From: Streptomyces sp. CC53 | Lineage (GTDB): Bacteria; Actinomycetota; Actinomycetes; Streptomycetales; Streptomycetaceae | DNA: 64,000 bases | Direction: 5' to 3' | Assembly (NCBI RefSeq): GCF_001865245.1 | Contig: NZ_MKXB01000189.1 | Location: 62,001 to 126,000 of the forward strand | Shown here: piece after piece, positions 40,885-49,523 of the stretch | Layout of the letters: the number at the start of each line of letters is the position of its first letter | Position numbering within the stretch: the first letter of the stretch is position 1 | Translations under genes and position numbers: made by a program | The notes under the pieces: generated by a model | Told to the model about the DNA's origin: nothing | What the model saw: the letters and a program-made list of their open reading frames with translations, nothing else | Databases searched by the model: none

Positions 40885-41451
40885 GTGGCCTGGACGACCC
40901 CCATGACCGCCGTCGCTAACGCGACCATCACGGCGGCCGAGTGGAACACCCACGTTCGCGACAACCTGCTGGAGACCGAGCCTGCGAAGGCGGACGCTAC
41001 GGATGTCTATCTGGTGTCGACAGGCGCGAACGTCCTGGCGAAGCGTGCGAGCGCCGGCGACCACATCGAGGCGCAGCAGGCCACGACCAGCACCAGCTAC
41101 ACGGACCTGTCGACGGCCGGCCCGGCGGTAACGGTGACCACTGGCACGAAGGCCATCGTGTGGATCTCTTGCGCCATGAACCAGACCGTTACGGACGCCC
41201 TCATGGCGGCCTCGTTCGCAGTCTCCGGCGCCACCGCGGTGTCCGCCAGCGACGACTGGGCGGTCATGACAAGCGGCGTCACCCGGAACCCGAACATGAC
41301 GGGCAATCCTCGCGATAACCACAATCGGCGGGGTGTCGCCCGCATGGTGACGGGGCTCAACGCGGGATCCAACACCTTCACCATGAAGTACCGGGTCGGT
41401 TCTGGGACGGGCCACTTCCACAACCGGGAGATTGATGTTCTCCCTCTCTGA
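40885..41451 (+). CDS. Tail-tip/fibre paralog 3 of 7 (188 aa)
   Basis: GTG start; begins AWTTPMTAVANATITAAEW. It is the longest copy: the middle (ATAVSASDDWAVMTSGVTRNPNMTG) carries an extra loop. The TSTSYTDLSTAGPAVTVTTGT block is identical to paralog 1, including most bases, while the flanks differ, a mosaic pattern expected from gene conversion. Confidence 0.7.
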   Translation: MAWTTPMTAVANATITAAEWNTHVRDNLLETEPAKADATDVYLVSTGANVLAKRASAGDHIEAQQATTSTSYTDLSTAGPAVTVTTGTKAIVWISCAMNQTVTDALMAASFAVSGATAVSASDDWAVMTSGVTRNPNMTGNPRDNHNRRGVARMVTGLNAGSNTFTMKYRVGSGTGHFHNREIDVLPL

Positions 41452-41471
41452 TTTGAGGGAGGTTGAAGCTG

Positions 41472-42014
41472 TTGGCTTGGTCTGCTCCCATCACCGCGGT
41501 TTCCGGAGAGTTGCTGACTGCCGCTGAGTACAACGCGTCAGTACGGGACAATCTTGCCGAATGCGCTCCCAACATCGCAACGCAAGAGGGGTCCATATTT
41601 CAGGCATCTGCTCCGAATCGGATTGTTGAGAGGCAGGTTGTCTCGCACCGCGTACCCGAAGAGGATTCGATCCCGACACAGCAGACGAGCTACGTCGAGA
41701 TCCGCAATGCTGGTCCGTTCGTGACGGCAGTCACCGGGGCGAGCGCGCTGGTTTTCGTGACCTGCGAGATGGCGGGGAACACGAATACGCAGTGCTCGGC
41801 GAGCTTCGAGGTCTCGGGGTCGACGAGGATCTCCGCCTCGGACAAGTGGCGGGTCGTTCATGACGCGATGGAGAAGGATCACTTCAGCCGCTATTCGGTA
41901 GCGCGACGAGTCGAGCTGAATCCCGGGTCGAATACGTTCCGCATGAAATATCGGACCGGTGGCCTTGGGCCTTTCCGGTTCAGGAATCGCGAGATCGTCG
42001 TCATACCGCTGTAG
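41472..42014 (+). CDS. Tail-tip/fibre paralog 4 of 7 (180 aa), diverged
   Basis: TTG 41472 is chosen because it gives the family's M-A-W opening and lies nine bases after GGAGG; TTG 41463 is the alternative. The most diverged copy: AWSAPITAVSGELLTAAEYNASVRDNLAECAPN, and the centre reads QTSYVEIRNAGPFVTAVTG. The end (GSNTFRMKYRTGGLGPFRFRNREIVVIPL) still matches. The middle contains two Cys not seen in other copies. Confidence 0.7.
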   Translation: MAWSAPITAVSGELLTAAEYNASVRDNLAECAPNIATQEGSIFQASAPNRIVERQVVSHRVPEEDSIPTQQTSYVEIRNAGPFVTAVTGASALVFVTCEMAGNTNTQCSASFEVSGSTRISASDKWRVVHDAMEKDHFSRYSVARRVELNPGSNTFRMKYRTGGLGPFRFRNREIVVIPL

Positions 42015-42022
42015 GAGGTCTC

Positions 42023-42556
42023 ATGGCTTGGACAGCGCCCATGACGGCGGTCGCAAATACCGCCTTCACCGCCGCCCAGTTCAATACGCACGTTCGCGAC
42101 AACCTGTTGGAGACCGCTCCGGCGAAGGCCACGTCCGGGGGTGGTCGTTTCTTCGCCAGCAGCGACACGAACACCATCGTCGAGCGCAGGATCCATCAGG
42201 CCCAGGTGCTGACGTCGCAGTCGACGTCCAGTACGTCGTACACGAACCTGTCCACGTCCGGCCCGACCGTAACGCTCACCACCGGCACCCATGCGCTGGT
42301 GATCGTGTCGGCGCAGTTCAGCAACAATACGTCGGACAACTCGTGCTTCATGAGTCATGAAGTGTCGGGGGCGACTTCGATTTCCCCGAATGACGACCGC
42401 TCTCTCAGGCTGCAAGGAACCCTTAACTACCAGGGGTCCCACGCGTTCCTTTGGACGACGCTCAATGCCGGGTCGAACACATTCCAGGCTAAGTATCGAG
42501 TATTCAGCGGCACCGGTACCTGGCTGAACCGCCGCATTACGGTTATGGCGTTCTGA
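42023..42556 (+). CDS. Tail-tip/fibre paralog 5 of 7 (177 aa)
   Basis: Begins MAWTAPMTAVANTAFTAAQF; its first about 110 bp are nearly identical to paralog 1. The middle (HALVIVSAQFSNNTSDNSCFMSHEVSGATSISPNDDRSL) is unique. The end is GSNTFQAKYRVFSGTGTWLNRRITVMAF. Its stop overlaps the next start (TGATG), the only coupled pair in the array. Confidence 0.7.
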   Translation: MAWTAPMTAVANTAFTAAQFNTHVRDNLLETAPAKATSGGGRFFASSDTNTIVERRIHQAQVLTSQSTSSTSYTNLSTSGPTVTLTTGTHALVIVSAQFSNNTSDNSCFMSHEVSGATSISPNDDRSLRLQGTLNYQGSHAFLWTTLNAGSNTFQAKYRVFSGTGTWLNRRITVMAF

Positions 42557-43092
42557 TGGCTTGGACTGCACCGAAGACATGGGTCGCCGAGCAGGTTCTC
42601 ACCGCCGCCGAACTCAACACACACCTCCGTGACAACCTGCTGGAGACAGCTCCCGCCAAGGCCACCACCGAGGGTTCTTACTTCGTGGTGAGCGACCTGA
42701 ATCAGATCGCCGAGAGGAAGCCCGAGGTAGCTCGCGTCTCGGCCGGCGAGTCCACGAGTTCCACTTCCTACGTGGATCTGGCCACGACAGGGCCGGAGGT
42801 CACGGTGACGACCGGGTCCAGCGCGATTGTGCTGATCTACTCGCAGTTGCGGAACACCGTCGAGGACTCGGGGTCGATGATGTCTTTCGCGATATCCGGG
42901 GCAACGTCCCGCAGTGCGCTGGACACCACCGCGATTCTGCACCGAGGCAACGCGAATCAATCGCAGCGCTTCTCCGCGTTCGACATGATCACCGACCTGA
43001 CTCCCGGCTCCAATACCTTCACCGCGAAGTACAGAGTGACCGCCGATACCGGGACCTTTGGGGATCGGATGATCGCGGTTTTTGCGCTCTGA
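42556..43092 (+). CDS. Tail-tip/fibre paralog 6 of 7 (178 aa)
   Basis: Begins MAWTAPKTWVAEQVLTAAEL, with NTHLRDNLLETAPAKA retained. The centre reads STSSTSYVDLATTGPEVTVTTG and the end GSNTFTAKYRVTADTGTFGDRMIAVFAL. Together with paralog 7 it forms a subgroup (KPEVARVSAGES / KPVISRVAAAET), so the array grew in more than one step. Confidence 0.7.
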   Translation: MAWTAPKTWVAEQVLTAAELNTHLRDNLLETAPAKATTEGSYFVVSDLNQIAERKPEVARVSAGESTSSTSYVDLATTGPEVTVTTGSSAIVLIYSQLRNTVEDSGSMMSFAISGATSRSALDTTAILHRGNANQSQRFSAFDMITDLTPGSNTFTAKYRVTADTGTFGDRMIAVFAL

Positions 43093-43104
43093 AAGGGGGA
43101 GGCG

Positions 43105-43656
43105 ATGGCGTGGACCGCGCCGACCACCTTTGTCGACGGTCAGGTGCTCACCGCCGCACAGCTCAATACGTATCTGCGTGACAACCTGATGGCCACGGAA
43201 ACGGCTGTAGCCAGAACCCCGGGCAGCTTTCTGGTCGCGAGGGCGCTTTCGCAGATCGTTGAGCGCAAGCCGGTCATTTCGCGGGTGGCCGCGGCCGAAA
43301 CGACCGAGAGCTTCCAGTTCACCGACCTGAACACACCGGGCCCGCAGGTGACCGTAGAGACAGGCCCGTCGGCGATCGTTTTCCTCTACTGCGGCTCCAA
43401 TAGCGATACCCCCGGAATCGCGTCAACCATGGCGTACGAGATCGAGGGACGAAACAGAGTCACGACAGGCTCCGTTCCGACAGGCGCCGTCGAGTTCCGC
43501 ACCTCCGGAGGGGCAGGCTTCACGCGGCACGGCGGAGCCGTATCGATGATGAATGACCTCACTCCCGGCGAGAACACCTTCACCGCCAAATACAAGACCA
43601 GCGGTTCGGGGACCAGTACCTTCCGTGACCGCGTGATGATCGTGTTCCCGCTGTAA
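43105..43656 (+). CDS. Tail-tip/fibre paralog 7 of 7 (183 aa)
   Basis: Begins MAWTAPTTFVDGQVLTAAQL, followed by NTYLRDNLMATETA. The middle has a Gly-rich loop (EFRTSGGAGFTRHGGAV) unlike other copies, and the end is GENTFTAKYKTSGSGTSTFRDRVMIVFPL. Last member of the array, followed within 14 bp by the holin-like gene, so tail and lysis modules are joined. Confidence 0.7.
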   Translation: MAWTAPTTFVDGQVLTAAQLNTYLRDNLMATETAVARTPGSFLVARALSQIVERKPVISRVAAAETTESFQFTDLNTPGPQVTVETGPSAIVFLYCGSNSDTPGIASTMAYEIEGRNRVTTGSVPTGAVEFRTSGGAGFTRHGGAVSMMNDLTPGENTFTAKYKTSGSGTSTFRDRVMIVFPL

Positions 43657-43669
43657 CGGGAGGTTGGCC

Positions 43670-43864
43670 ATGAACAACGAGGTGGAAGTCGCCTCCCGAC
43701 TGGCCCGTATCGAAGCCCGGCTGGACGAGCTGGTGCGACTGAATCAGAGTCGCGGCGAAGACCACGAACAGCGCATCAGGACGCTCGAAAGATGGCGCTA
43801 CGCCATTCCACCCACCGTCGTCGCGGCGGTCATCTCCGCCCTTGTGGCCATATTCGGAAAGTGA
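43670..43864 (+). CDS. XhlA-like holin/haemolysin protein (64 aa)
   Basis: ATG 43670 lies six bases after GGGAGG. The 64-residue product has an N-terminal amphipathic coiled coil (ASRLARIEARLDELVRL...RIRTLERWRY) and a C-terminal membrane helix (PPTVVAAVISALVAIFG), the layout of XhlA-type proteins that assist holins. It precedes the lysin cluster by 6 bp. Confidence 0.65.
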   Translation: MNNEVEVASRLARIEARLDELVRLNQSRGEDHEQRIRTLERWRYAIPPTVVAAVISALVAIFGK

Positions 43865-43870
43865 GAGCCG

Positions 43871-45832
43871 GTGAACCTCTTCACCCAAAAGCAGGTAGAA
43901 GATCTCTGTGTCCACGTCGGTTTCTCCCGCTCGGATGCCCGCATCGCTTCTGCTATCGCGATGGTCGAGGCTCCGGCCGAAGGCAGGCCCGGCTTCTGCG
44001 ACGCCGACGCCGTCGGAGACCAGGAGCTGGCCAACTCCACGTGGGGCTACAGCTACGGCTTCTTCCAGATCCGCTCCCTGCGGGCCCACAAGGGCACCGG
44101 CCAGTACCGGGACGAGGACCGCCTCCGCAATCCCGACTTCGCATGCCGGTCGGCGCTGCACATCTTCCAGAACGCAGGCGGGGGTACGTTCAACGACTGG
44201 ACGACCTACCGGACCGGTCAGTACAAGGCATACCTCCAGGACGAGTTTCCGCCCGACCCCGGCACGTATGTCGTCGTCTCCGGCGACACCCTCACCAAGA
44301 TCGGCCTCAAGGTCGGTGTCGAGTGGCAGGAGATCGCCCGCCTGAACAACCTGCACCACCCGTACACCATCAACATCGGCCAGGTGCTCCGGCTCCCCGA
44401 CGGCGCGGGACTGCCTCCTGAGCCGGTGCAGTACACCGTCGCCGCCGGCGACACCCTGTGGGCGATCGGGAAGCGCTTCGGCATCCCGTGGGAGCACATC
44501 GCCCGAGCCAACGGCATCGTCGGGCCGTACGTCATCCACCCCGGAGACGTTCTCGACATTCCCGGAACCCAGGGCGACCCTGCCCCCGAGCCCGAGCCTG
44601 AGCCCGAGCCTGAGCCCGTCGAGATCAACCTGTCGAACCTGACCTTCAACGCCCGCAACGACGACGTCGCCCTGCTCCAGCAGGCCCTCACAGATGCCGG
44701 CCACGACCCCGGCCCCGTCGACGGCTGGTACTACAACATGACCCGGGCCGCGATCAGGGCCTTCGAGGAAGCGGAGGGCCTGATCGCCGATGGGCTTGCC
44801 GACCGCGCGGTGTGCGAACGACTGGGCTTCGCCGTCACCGGCGAGGACCCCCCTGTTCCTCCGCCGAGCTCGGGCGCGGTGTCGGCCGACAGCATCCGGG
44901 CCGCGGCCACCGGCGGCACCCGCATATCCGGCACCTACTCGCACAGCAGCATGGCCAACCCGGTGTCTGTGTACCGCAAGGGCGACGCCGTCTACTTCCA
45001 CGCCGGCATGACCATCGACTGCGACGGCCGGCCCGGCTCCATCTGCAACAGCACCACCGACCCGTGGTTCCAGCCGCAGACCGCTTGGCAGCAGTCCGAC
45101 GGCCGGCACCTGGACGCCGCGGACCTGCCGTTCATCGTGATCCCGCTCGCGTCGTCGACCTGGGACTACCGGCAGCACGGTATCGGCGGCGGGGATTTGT
45201 GCGTCGTCGCTTACCGGGACCGCTTTTTGTATGCGGTCGTCGGCGACCTCGGACCCACGTACCGGATCGGCGAGGCGTCCAACGCCTGTGCCCGCGCCCT
45301 CGGCATCAACGGCGACCCGCGTGTCGGCGGCACCGGCAGCGGCGTGACGTACGTGGTGTTCCCCGGCGTGAAGGTCCGGCCCATCGAGTCGAAGGCCGAG
45401 GCGTCCCGCCTGGGCGCCCAGAAGCTGACCGAGTGGCTGGGGATCGGGACGTCGCCGGCGCCGTCCTTCGAGGGTGAGGTGCTGCGCCTCACGAATGTCG
45501 AGCGGCAGGCCGGCGGGCTCCGGCCGCTGTCCGCTGATACGCGACTGGACCGCGCCGCGGAGAAGCATTCCGCCCGCATGTCCGACGGCCTGGGCCTGGT
45601 CCACAGCGATCTGGCGGCAGCGCTTCGAGCGGAGGGCGTCAGCTTCCGGTCCGCGGCCGAGAACATCGCTGTCGGATACCGCACCCCGCAGGCCGTGGTC
45701 GCTGCGTGGATGAACTCGCCTGGTCACCGCGACAACATCATGAGCCCCGGCCTCACGCACCTGGGCGTCGGCCACGTACAGGCGTCGGACGGCCAGCACT
45801 GGTGGACCCAGATGTTCGCCTCCATGGCATGA
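43871..45832 (+). CDS. Five-module lysin: lysozyme-like, LysM x2, PG-binding, GH75 chitosanase, CAP
   Basis: A 653-residue protein, GTG start. Modules: lysozyme/transglycosylase-like domain (1-125; ASAIAMVEAPAEGRPG, WGYSYGFFQIR); two LysM repeats (about 132-176, 188-232; GDTLTKIG, GDTLWAIG); a Pro-Glu linker; a peptidoglycan-binding repeat (about 253-320; VDGWYYNMTRAAIRAFEEAEG); a fungal-type chitosanase GH75 domain (about 343-527; MTIDCDG, FIVIP, D459 and E468 in GDLGPTYRIGEAS); and a CAP/SCP domain (about 536-653; NVERQAGGLRPL, WMNSPGHRDNIM). No signal peptide, so export needs a holin or virion association. Domain calls are by eye; GH75 is the most surprising. Confidence 0.75.
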   Translation: MNLFTQKQVEDLCVHVGFSRSDARIASAIAMVEAPAEGRPGFCDADAVGDQELANSTWGYSYGFFQIRSLRAHKGTGQYRDEDRLRNPDFACRSALHIFQNAGGGTFNDWTTYRTGQYKAYLQDEFPPDPGTYVVVSGDTLTKIGLKVGVEWQEIARLNNLHHPYTINIGQVLRLPDGAGLPPEPVQYTVAAGDTLWAIGKRFGIPWEHIARANGIVGPYVIHPGDVLDIPGTQGDPAPEPEPEPEPEPVEINLSNLTFNARNDDVALLQQALTDAGHDPGPVDGWYYNMTRAAIRAFEEAEGLIADGLADRAVCERLGFAVTGEDPPVPPPSSGAVSADSIRAAATGGTRISGTYSHSSMANPVSVYRKGDAVYFHAGMTIDCDGRPGSICNSTTDPWFQPQTAWQQSDGRHLDAADLPFIVIPLASSTWDYRQHGIGGGDLCVVAYRDRFLYAVVGDLGPTYRIGEASNACARALGINGDPRVGGTGSGVTYVVFPGVKVRPIESKAEASRLGAQKLTEWLGIGTSPAPSFEGEVLRLTNVERQAGGLRPLSADTRLDRAAEKHSARMSDGLGLVHSDLAAALRAEGVSFRSAAENIAVGYRTPQAVVAAWMNSPGHRDNIMSPGLTHLGVGHVQASDGQHWWTQMFASMA

Positions 45833-45866
45833 CACGCGAAGACAACTGAATAGCTGGAGGCTCGAA

Positions 45867-47492
45867 TTGGCCACGCAAGCAGAACTGGACCGGGCCGCAG
45901 CATGGGCGCGCGCCCAGGTCGGTAAGCCGTATGTGCTCGGGTCGTTCGGGTCGTCGTTCGACTGCTCGACTTATATGTCCGGCATCGCAACGATGATCCG
46001 CGACGGTGTCGCGAAGCGGTGGTTCACCACCCACCCGTTCCACTCGGGTGCCCGTTTTCCGCTCGCCGGCTGGGAGCGCGACCTCCAGGCCCCGTTCATG
46101 ATCGGCATCACGGCCGATGGGATCGGCCACACCGGCGGCACCCTGCTGGGCGTCAACTACGAAGCAACCGCCGCCGATGGCCGCCGGGTTCGCATGGGCC
46201 CCACGGCCCGCGGGGCTTTCCACTCGATGTACGAGCTCCGCTACGGCTTCCGCCCCTCGCTTCTCGAAGGGGCGCCGCTGCCTCCGGGAGGGGGAGAGAA
46301 CGTGACCACCTACACGATCAAGCCCGGCGACACCCTCTACGGAATCGGCGAGCGGTTCGAGGTCGACTGGCGCGACATCGCCGAAGCCAACAACATCGAC
46401 TCGCCCTACATCATTCACCCCGGCCGCGACCTGGAGATACCGGGCGCCGACAACCGGCCTGTGGTCCGCCTCTCCAACCTGACCTTCAACGCCCGCAACG
46501 ACGACGTCCGCGTCCGTCAGGAGGCGTTGAACGCCAAGGGGTACAACGCGGGCCCGGTCGACGGCTGGTACTACAACATGACCAAGGCGGCCGTGCAGCG
46601 GTTCCAGGAGGCCCAGGGCTGGACCGGTCCTGACGCTGACGGCATGGTCGGCCTGGAAACGGTTGCCCGCCTCGGGCTGCGCGTGGAGGGCGGCAGCGTC
46701 CCCACCCCGGCGCCGGCACCGCCGCCGGCCCCGTCGCCGAAGACGGTGAACCTGGCGAACCTCGCCTTCAACGCCCGCAACGACGACGTCAAGATCGTCC
46801 AGCAGGCGCTGAAGGACAAGGGCTACGACCCGGGTGTCGTCGACGGCTGGTACTACAACATGACCCGCGGTGCGGTGCGTGCGTTCCAGGAGGCCCAGGG
46901 CTGGGACGGCGACGACGCTGACGGCATGGTCGGCCCCGAGACGGCCCGCCGGCTCGGCCTCAACCCCGTCGGCACCCCGCCGGTCGCCCCCGCTCCGACG
47001 CCCGTCCCATCGCCTTCGGGTTGGCGTGCGGCTTCGGAGCCGACGCACGACTACACGCGGGTGTCATGGGGCGGCAAGACGGTCAACCGCCGCACTGCGA
47101 TCATGCTGGACCGGGCCATCGCGATTCTCCGCGCGGAGGGTGGCCCCACCTTCAGTTACCTCACGCAGGGCTCTTACAACCGAGGCGTCTCGGCTTCTGC
47201 CGGCACGCATGACGGCGGCGGTGTCGTAGATATCCCGTCGTCCAGCAGTGCGGTTGCTCTGGCGCTGCGCAAGGCAGGCTTCTTCGCCTGGGTGCGCACT
47301 CCGGCGCAGGGCTTCTCCTACCACATCCACGCGGTGGCGATCGGTGACCGGGAGCTGTCGTCCTCCGCTCGTGGCCAGGTCACGCAGGGCTTCCAGGACC
47401 GCAACGGCTTGGCCGGCCGCGGGCCTGACCCGGACCCGGATCCCTACCCGGACTGGACGAAGCGGTACGGCACACACGTGAGCCCGGACTGA
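45867..47492 (+). CDS. NlpC/P60-LysM-PG-binding-M15-like lysin
   Basis: A 541-residue protein, TTG start after GGAGG. Modules: NlpC/P60-like cysteine peptidase (1-130; C33 in DCSTYMSG, H88 in GHTGG), LysM (about 146-192), two peptidoglycan-binding repeats (about 198-273 and 293-368; AFNARNDDV and DGWYYNM units matching those of the previous lysin), and an M15-like domain (about 392-512; SAGTHDGGGVVD, HIHAVAIGD) also found in the tape measure protein. Predicted to cleave peptide bonds in peptidoglycan. Confidence 0.75.
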   Translation: MATQAELDRAAAWARAQVGKPYVLGSFGSSFDCSTYMSGIATMIRDGVAKRWFTTHPFHSGARFPLAGWERDLQAPFMIGITADGIGHTGGTLLGVNYEATAADGRRVRMGPTARGAFHSMYELRYGFRPSLLEGAPLPPGGGENVTTYTIKPGDTLYGIGERFEVDWRDIAEANNIDSPYIIHPGRDLEIPGADNRPVVRLSNLTFNARNDDVRVRQEALNAKGYNAGPVDGWYYNMTKAAVQRFQEAQGWTGPDADGMVGLETVARLGLRVEGGSVPTPAPAPPPAPSPKTVNLANLAFNARNDDVKIVQQALKDKGYDPGVVDGWYYNMTRGAVRAFQEAQGWDGDDADGMVGPETARRLGLNPVGTPPVAPAPTPVPSPSGWRAASEPTHDYTRVSWGGKTVNRRTAIMLDRAIAILRAEGGPTFSYLTQGSYNRGVSASAGTHDGGGVVDIPSSSSAVALALRKAGFFAWVRTPAQGFSYHIHAVAIGDRELSSSARGQVTQGFQDRNGLAGRGPDPDPDPYPDWTKRYGTHVSPD

Positions 47493-48229
47493 TGACCGCG
47501 ATCCGGGATGTGCAGATCGCCCTCCTGGCGGCCGAGGCCGGCATCCCGGACGAGGAGCTGGCCACGGCCGTGGCGATCTGCCTGGGCGAATCCTCCGGTC
47601 AGCCTCGCGCCTACAACGGGCACGGAGGCGACCACAGTTTCGGGCTCTGGCAGATCAACATGCGGGGACGGATGGGCCCTGCTCGCCGCGCCCAGTACGG
47701 CATCTCGTCGAACGAAGCCCTCTTCGATCCGGTGGTCAACGCCAAGGCCATGGCGCGCCTGTCCTCGGGCGGCCGGAACTGGAAGCCGTGGGGCGCCTAC
47801 ACCAAGGGCGGCTACCGCAACAAGGGCCGCCTAGAGCGGGCGGAGGAGGCCGTACACCGGCTGCGCTCCGGCGAGGCGGTCGAGCCACCGATCGAAGCGC
47901 CGGCATGGCATCCGACGGTCAACGCCGCACACATCTACCCGGGAGGCCGCGGCCATTCGGTGTACGTCTTGCAGCGCGCCCTGGCCGCGATGTTCCCCGA
48001 CTACCGAGTCCTGAGCTACCCCGACCGGCGGGGTGTGATGGACGAGGAGTCCGTGGCCTTCCTGAACCGGTGGATGGCCTCCGGGCCCGGCGGATCGTGG
48101 CCGGCGACCGGCTACGCGAACCTCGACACGCTCTCGCGGCTGGGCTACAAGGTGCCGCCGTCGCTGGAGTTCAAGGCGACCTGTGACCACGTTGACGCCG
48201 ATGAGATGCACTTCTACGGAGGCTCCTGA
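47492..48229 (+). CDS. Lytic transglycosylase-like lysin (245 aa)
   Basis: ATG overlaps the preceding stop. Residues 1-115 are a lysozyme-like transglycosylase domain (AVAICLGESSGQPRAYNG with E33 as likely catalytic acid, SFGLWQINMRG, KAMARLS, WKPWGAYTKGGY). The C-terminal half (GRGHSVYVLQRALAAMFPDY...) resembles a diverged peptidoglycan-binding fold. It cleaves, or binds and cleaves, glycan strands. Confidence 0.7.
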   Translation: MTAIRDVQIALLAAEAGIPDEELATAVAICLGESSGQPRAYNGHGGDHSFGLWQINMRGRMGPARRAQYGISSNEALFDPVVNAKAMARLSSGGRNWKPWGAYTKGGYRNKGRLERAEEAVHRLRSGEAVEPPIEAPAWHPTVNAAHIYPGGRGHSVYVLQRALAAMFPDYRVLSYPDRRGVMDEESVAFLNRWMASGPGGSWPATGYANLDTLSRLGYKVPPSLEFKATCDHVDADEMHFYGGS

Positions 48230-48230
48230 A

Positions 48231-49508
48231 GTGGCAGTAACGGTTCTGCATCTGCACTGCGACCCGGCAGGCCGGGCGGTGCTTCACCTTCATTCGGACA
48301 CCTACTTCAAAGCCCAGACGGTGGGCGTCGCCGTGCGTAGCAGCACCGGGCAGAACCTCGACTACCCGGGGAACGTGTCGAGCGTCAACGTCGGCCCCGA
48401 CGGCTACATCTACATATCGGACCCCCGCACCCCGTTGCCGAACGGCACGTATACGGTGTTCGGCTTCTACCGCCTGGGCGGCGTCTGGCACAACCTTCCC
48501 TCGCAGCAGCTCGTGGTGCCGCCACCGCCGCCCGCGGAGGGCACCTATGTGGTGCAGCGCGGCGACACGCTGTGGGGGATCGGCCAGCAGCTCGGCGTGC
48601 CGTGGGAGGACATCGCCGCCACGAACGGCATCGAGGAGCCGTACACGATCTACCCGGGTCAAGTCCTCGTCATCCCCGACAGCCAACCGGCACCCGACCC
48701 CGAGCCTGACCCGGATCCTCCACCGCCGGACCCCGAACCCGATCCTGAGCCGGGCGGGGACACGACTACGGTTCCGGGCAAGATGGTCGTCTTCTCCGGG
48801 GACAACTTCCTGGACGGCGGCAAGTGGAACATCGGCCGCAGCTCCGCCTACCCCGGCGGCGGACCCGGACAGACCAACTACGGCGACAACAAAGCTGATT
48901 ACATCCATCCGACCAACGCTCCCAGCCTCGTCCACGACGCGGACCTGGGCAGGCTGGTGTGGCGCTTCCGTGCGACCAGGAGGGGGCCGGACGCCTGGGA
49001 TACGCCGCTGGCGACGACCGAGTACGTCCCGGGCGGCGGCGGGTTCGAGATCCGGCCCGGCGACACCATGACCGCCAAGCTGAAGCTTCCCGCTGAGCGG
49101 GGAGCGTGGCCCGCGTATTGGACGTGGGGCCGCGACAACCCTCCCGGGTATGGCGGGGTGCAGCCGGGGCACGGCGAAGTCGACATGTTCGAGTACCACC
49201 CGAACAATCCGGATCTGCTGGAGCTCAGCAACCGGGTCAGCGGCGGCGGCCACTACTACCGGAACAGTCAGGTGGTGCAGCCCGGACGCTGGATCGACAT
49301 GCGCGTGGATTTCGGCACGGACGGCGTCGTCTGGCGCATCGACGGCCAGCACGTCTTCACCGCCAACGGGCTACCGAGCTACTGGCGAGCCTGGCCGATT
49401 GTGAACCTGTCGATTGTCTCGGCCGCGAACCCCTGGCATCCCGAACCGCTGTCGAGCGTCAACACGATCGACTTCTACGTAGCCGATTTCAAGGTGTGGC
49501 GCCCGTGA
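48231..49508 (+). CDS. LysM-GH16 glucanase-like protein (425 aa)
   Basis: GTG 48231 chosen, after GGAGG. Residues 1-95 are an Ig-like or strand-rich domain, 104-150 a LysM (YVVVQRGDTLWGIG-type), then a Pro/Asp/Glu linker, and 200-425 a concanavalin-like glycoside hydrolase domain of family GH16. The signature E-x-D-x-x-E is intact (E316, D318, E321 in GEVDMFEYH), preceded by GAWPAYWTWG. GH16 enzymes cut beta-1,3/1,4-glucans and related polysaccharides, an unexpected activity for a phage of a bacterium with peptidoglycan. Confidence 0.75.
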   Translation: MAVTVLHLHCDPAGRAVLHLHSDTYFKAQTVGVAVRSSTGQNLDYPGNVSSVNVGPDGYIYISDPRTPLPNGTYTVFGFYRLGGVWHNLPSQQLVVPPPPPAEGTYVVQRGDTLWGIGQQLGVPWEDIAATNGIEEPYTIYPGQVLVIPDSQPAPDPEPDPDPPPPDPEPDPEPGGDTTTVPGKMVVFSGDNFLDGGKWNIGRSSAYPGGGPGQTNYGDNKADYIHPTNAPSLVHDADLGRLVWRFRATRRGPDAWDTPLATTEYVPGGGGFEIRPGDTMTAKLKLPAERGAWPAYWTWGRDNPPGYGGVQPGHGEVDMFEYHPNNPDLLELSNRVSGGGHYYRNSQVVQPGRWIDMRVDFGTDGVVWRIDGQHVFTANGLPSYWRAWPIVNLSIVSAANPWHPEPLSSVNTIDFYVADFKVWRP

Positions 49509-49523
49509 ACAGGAAGGCGAGTC

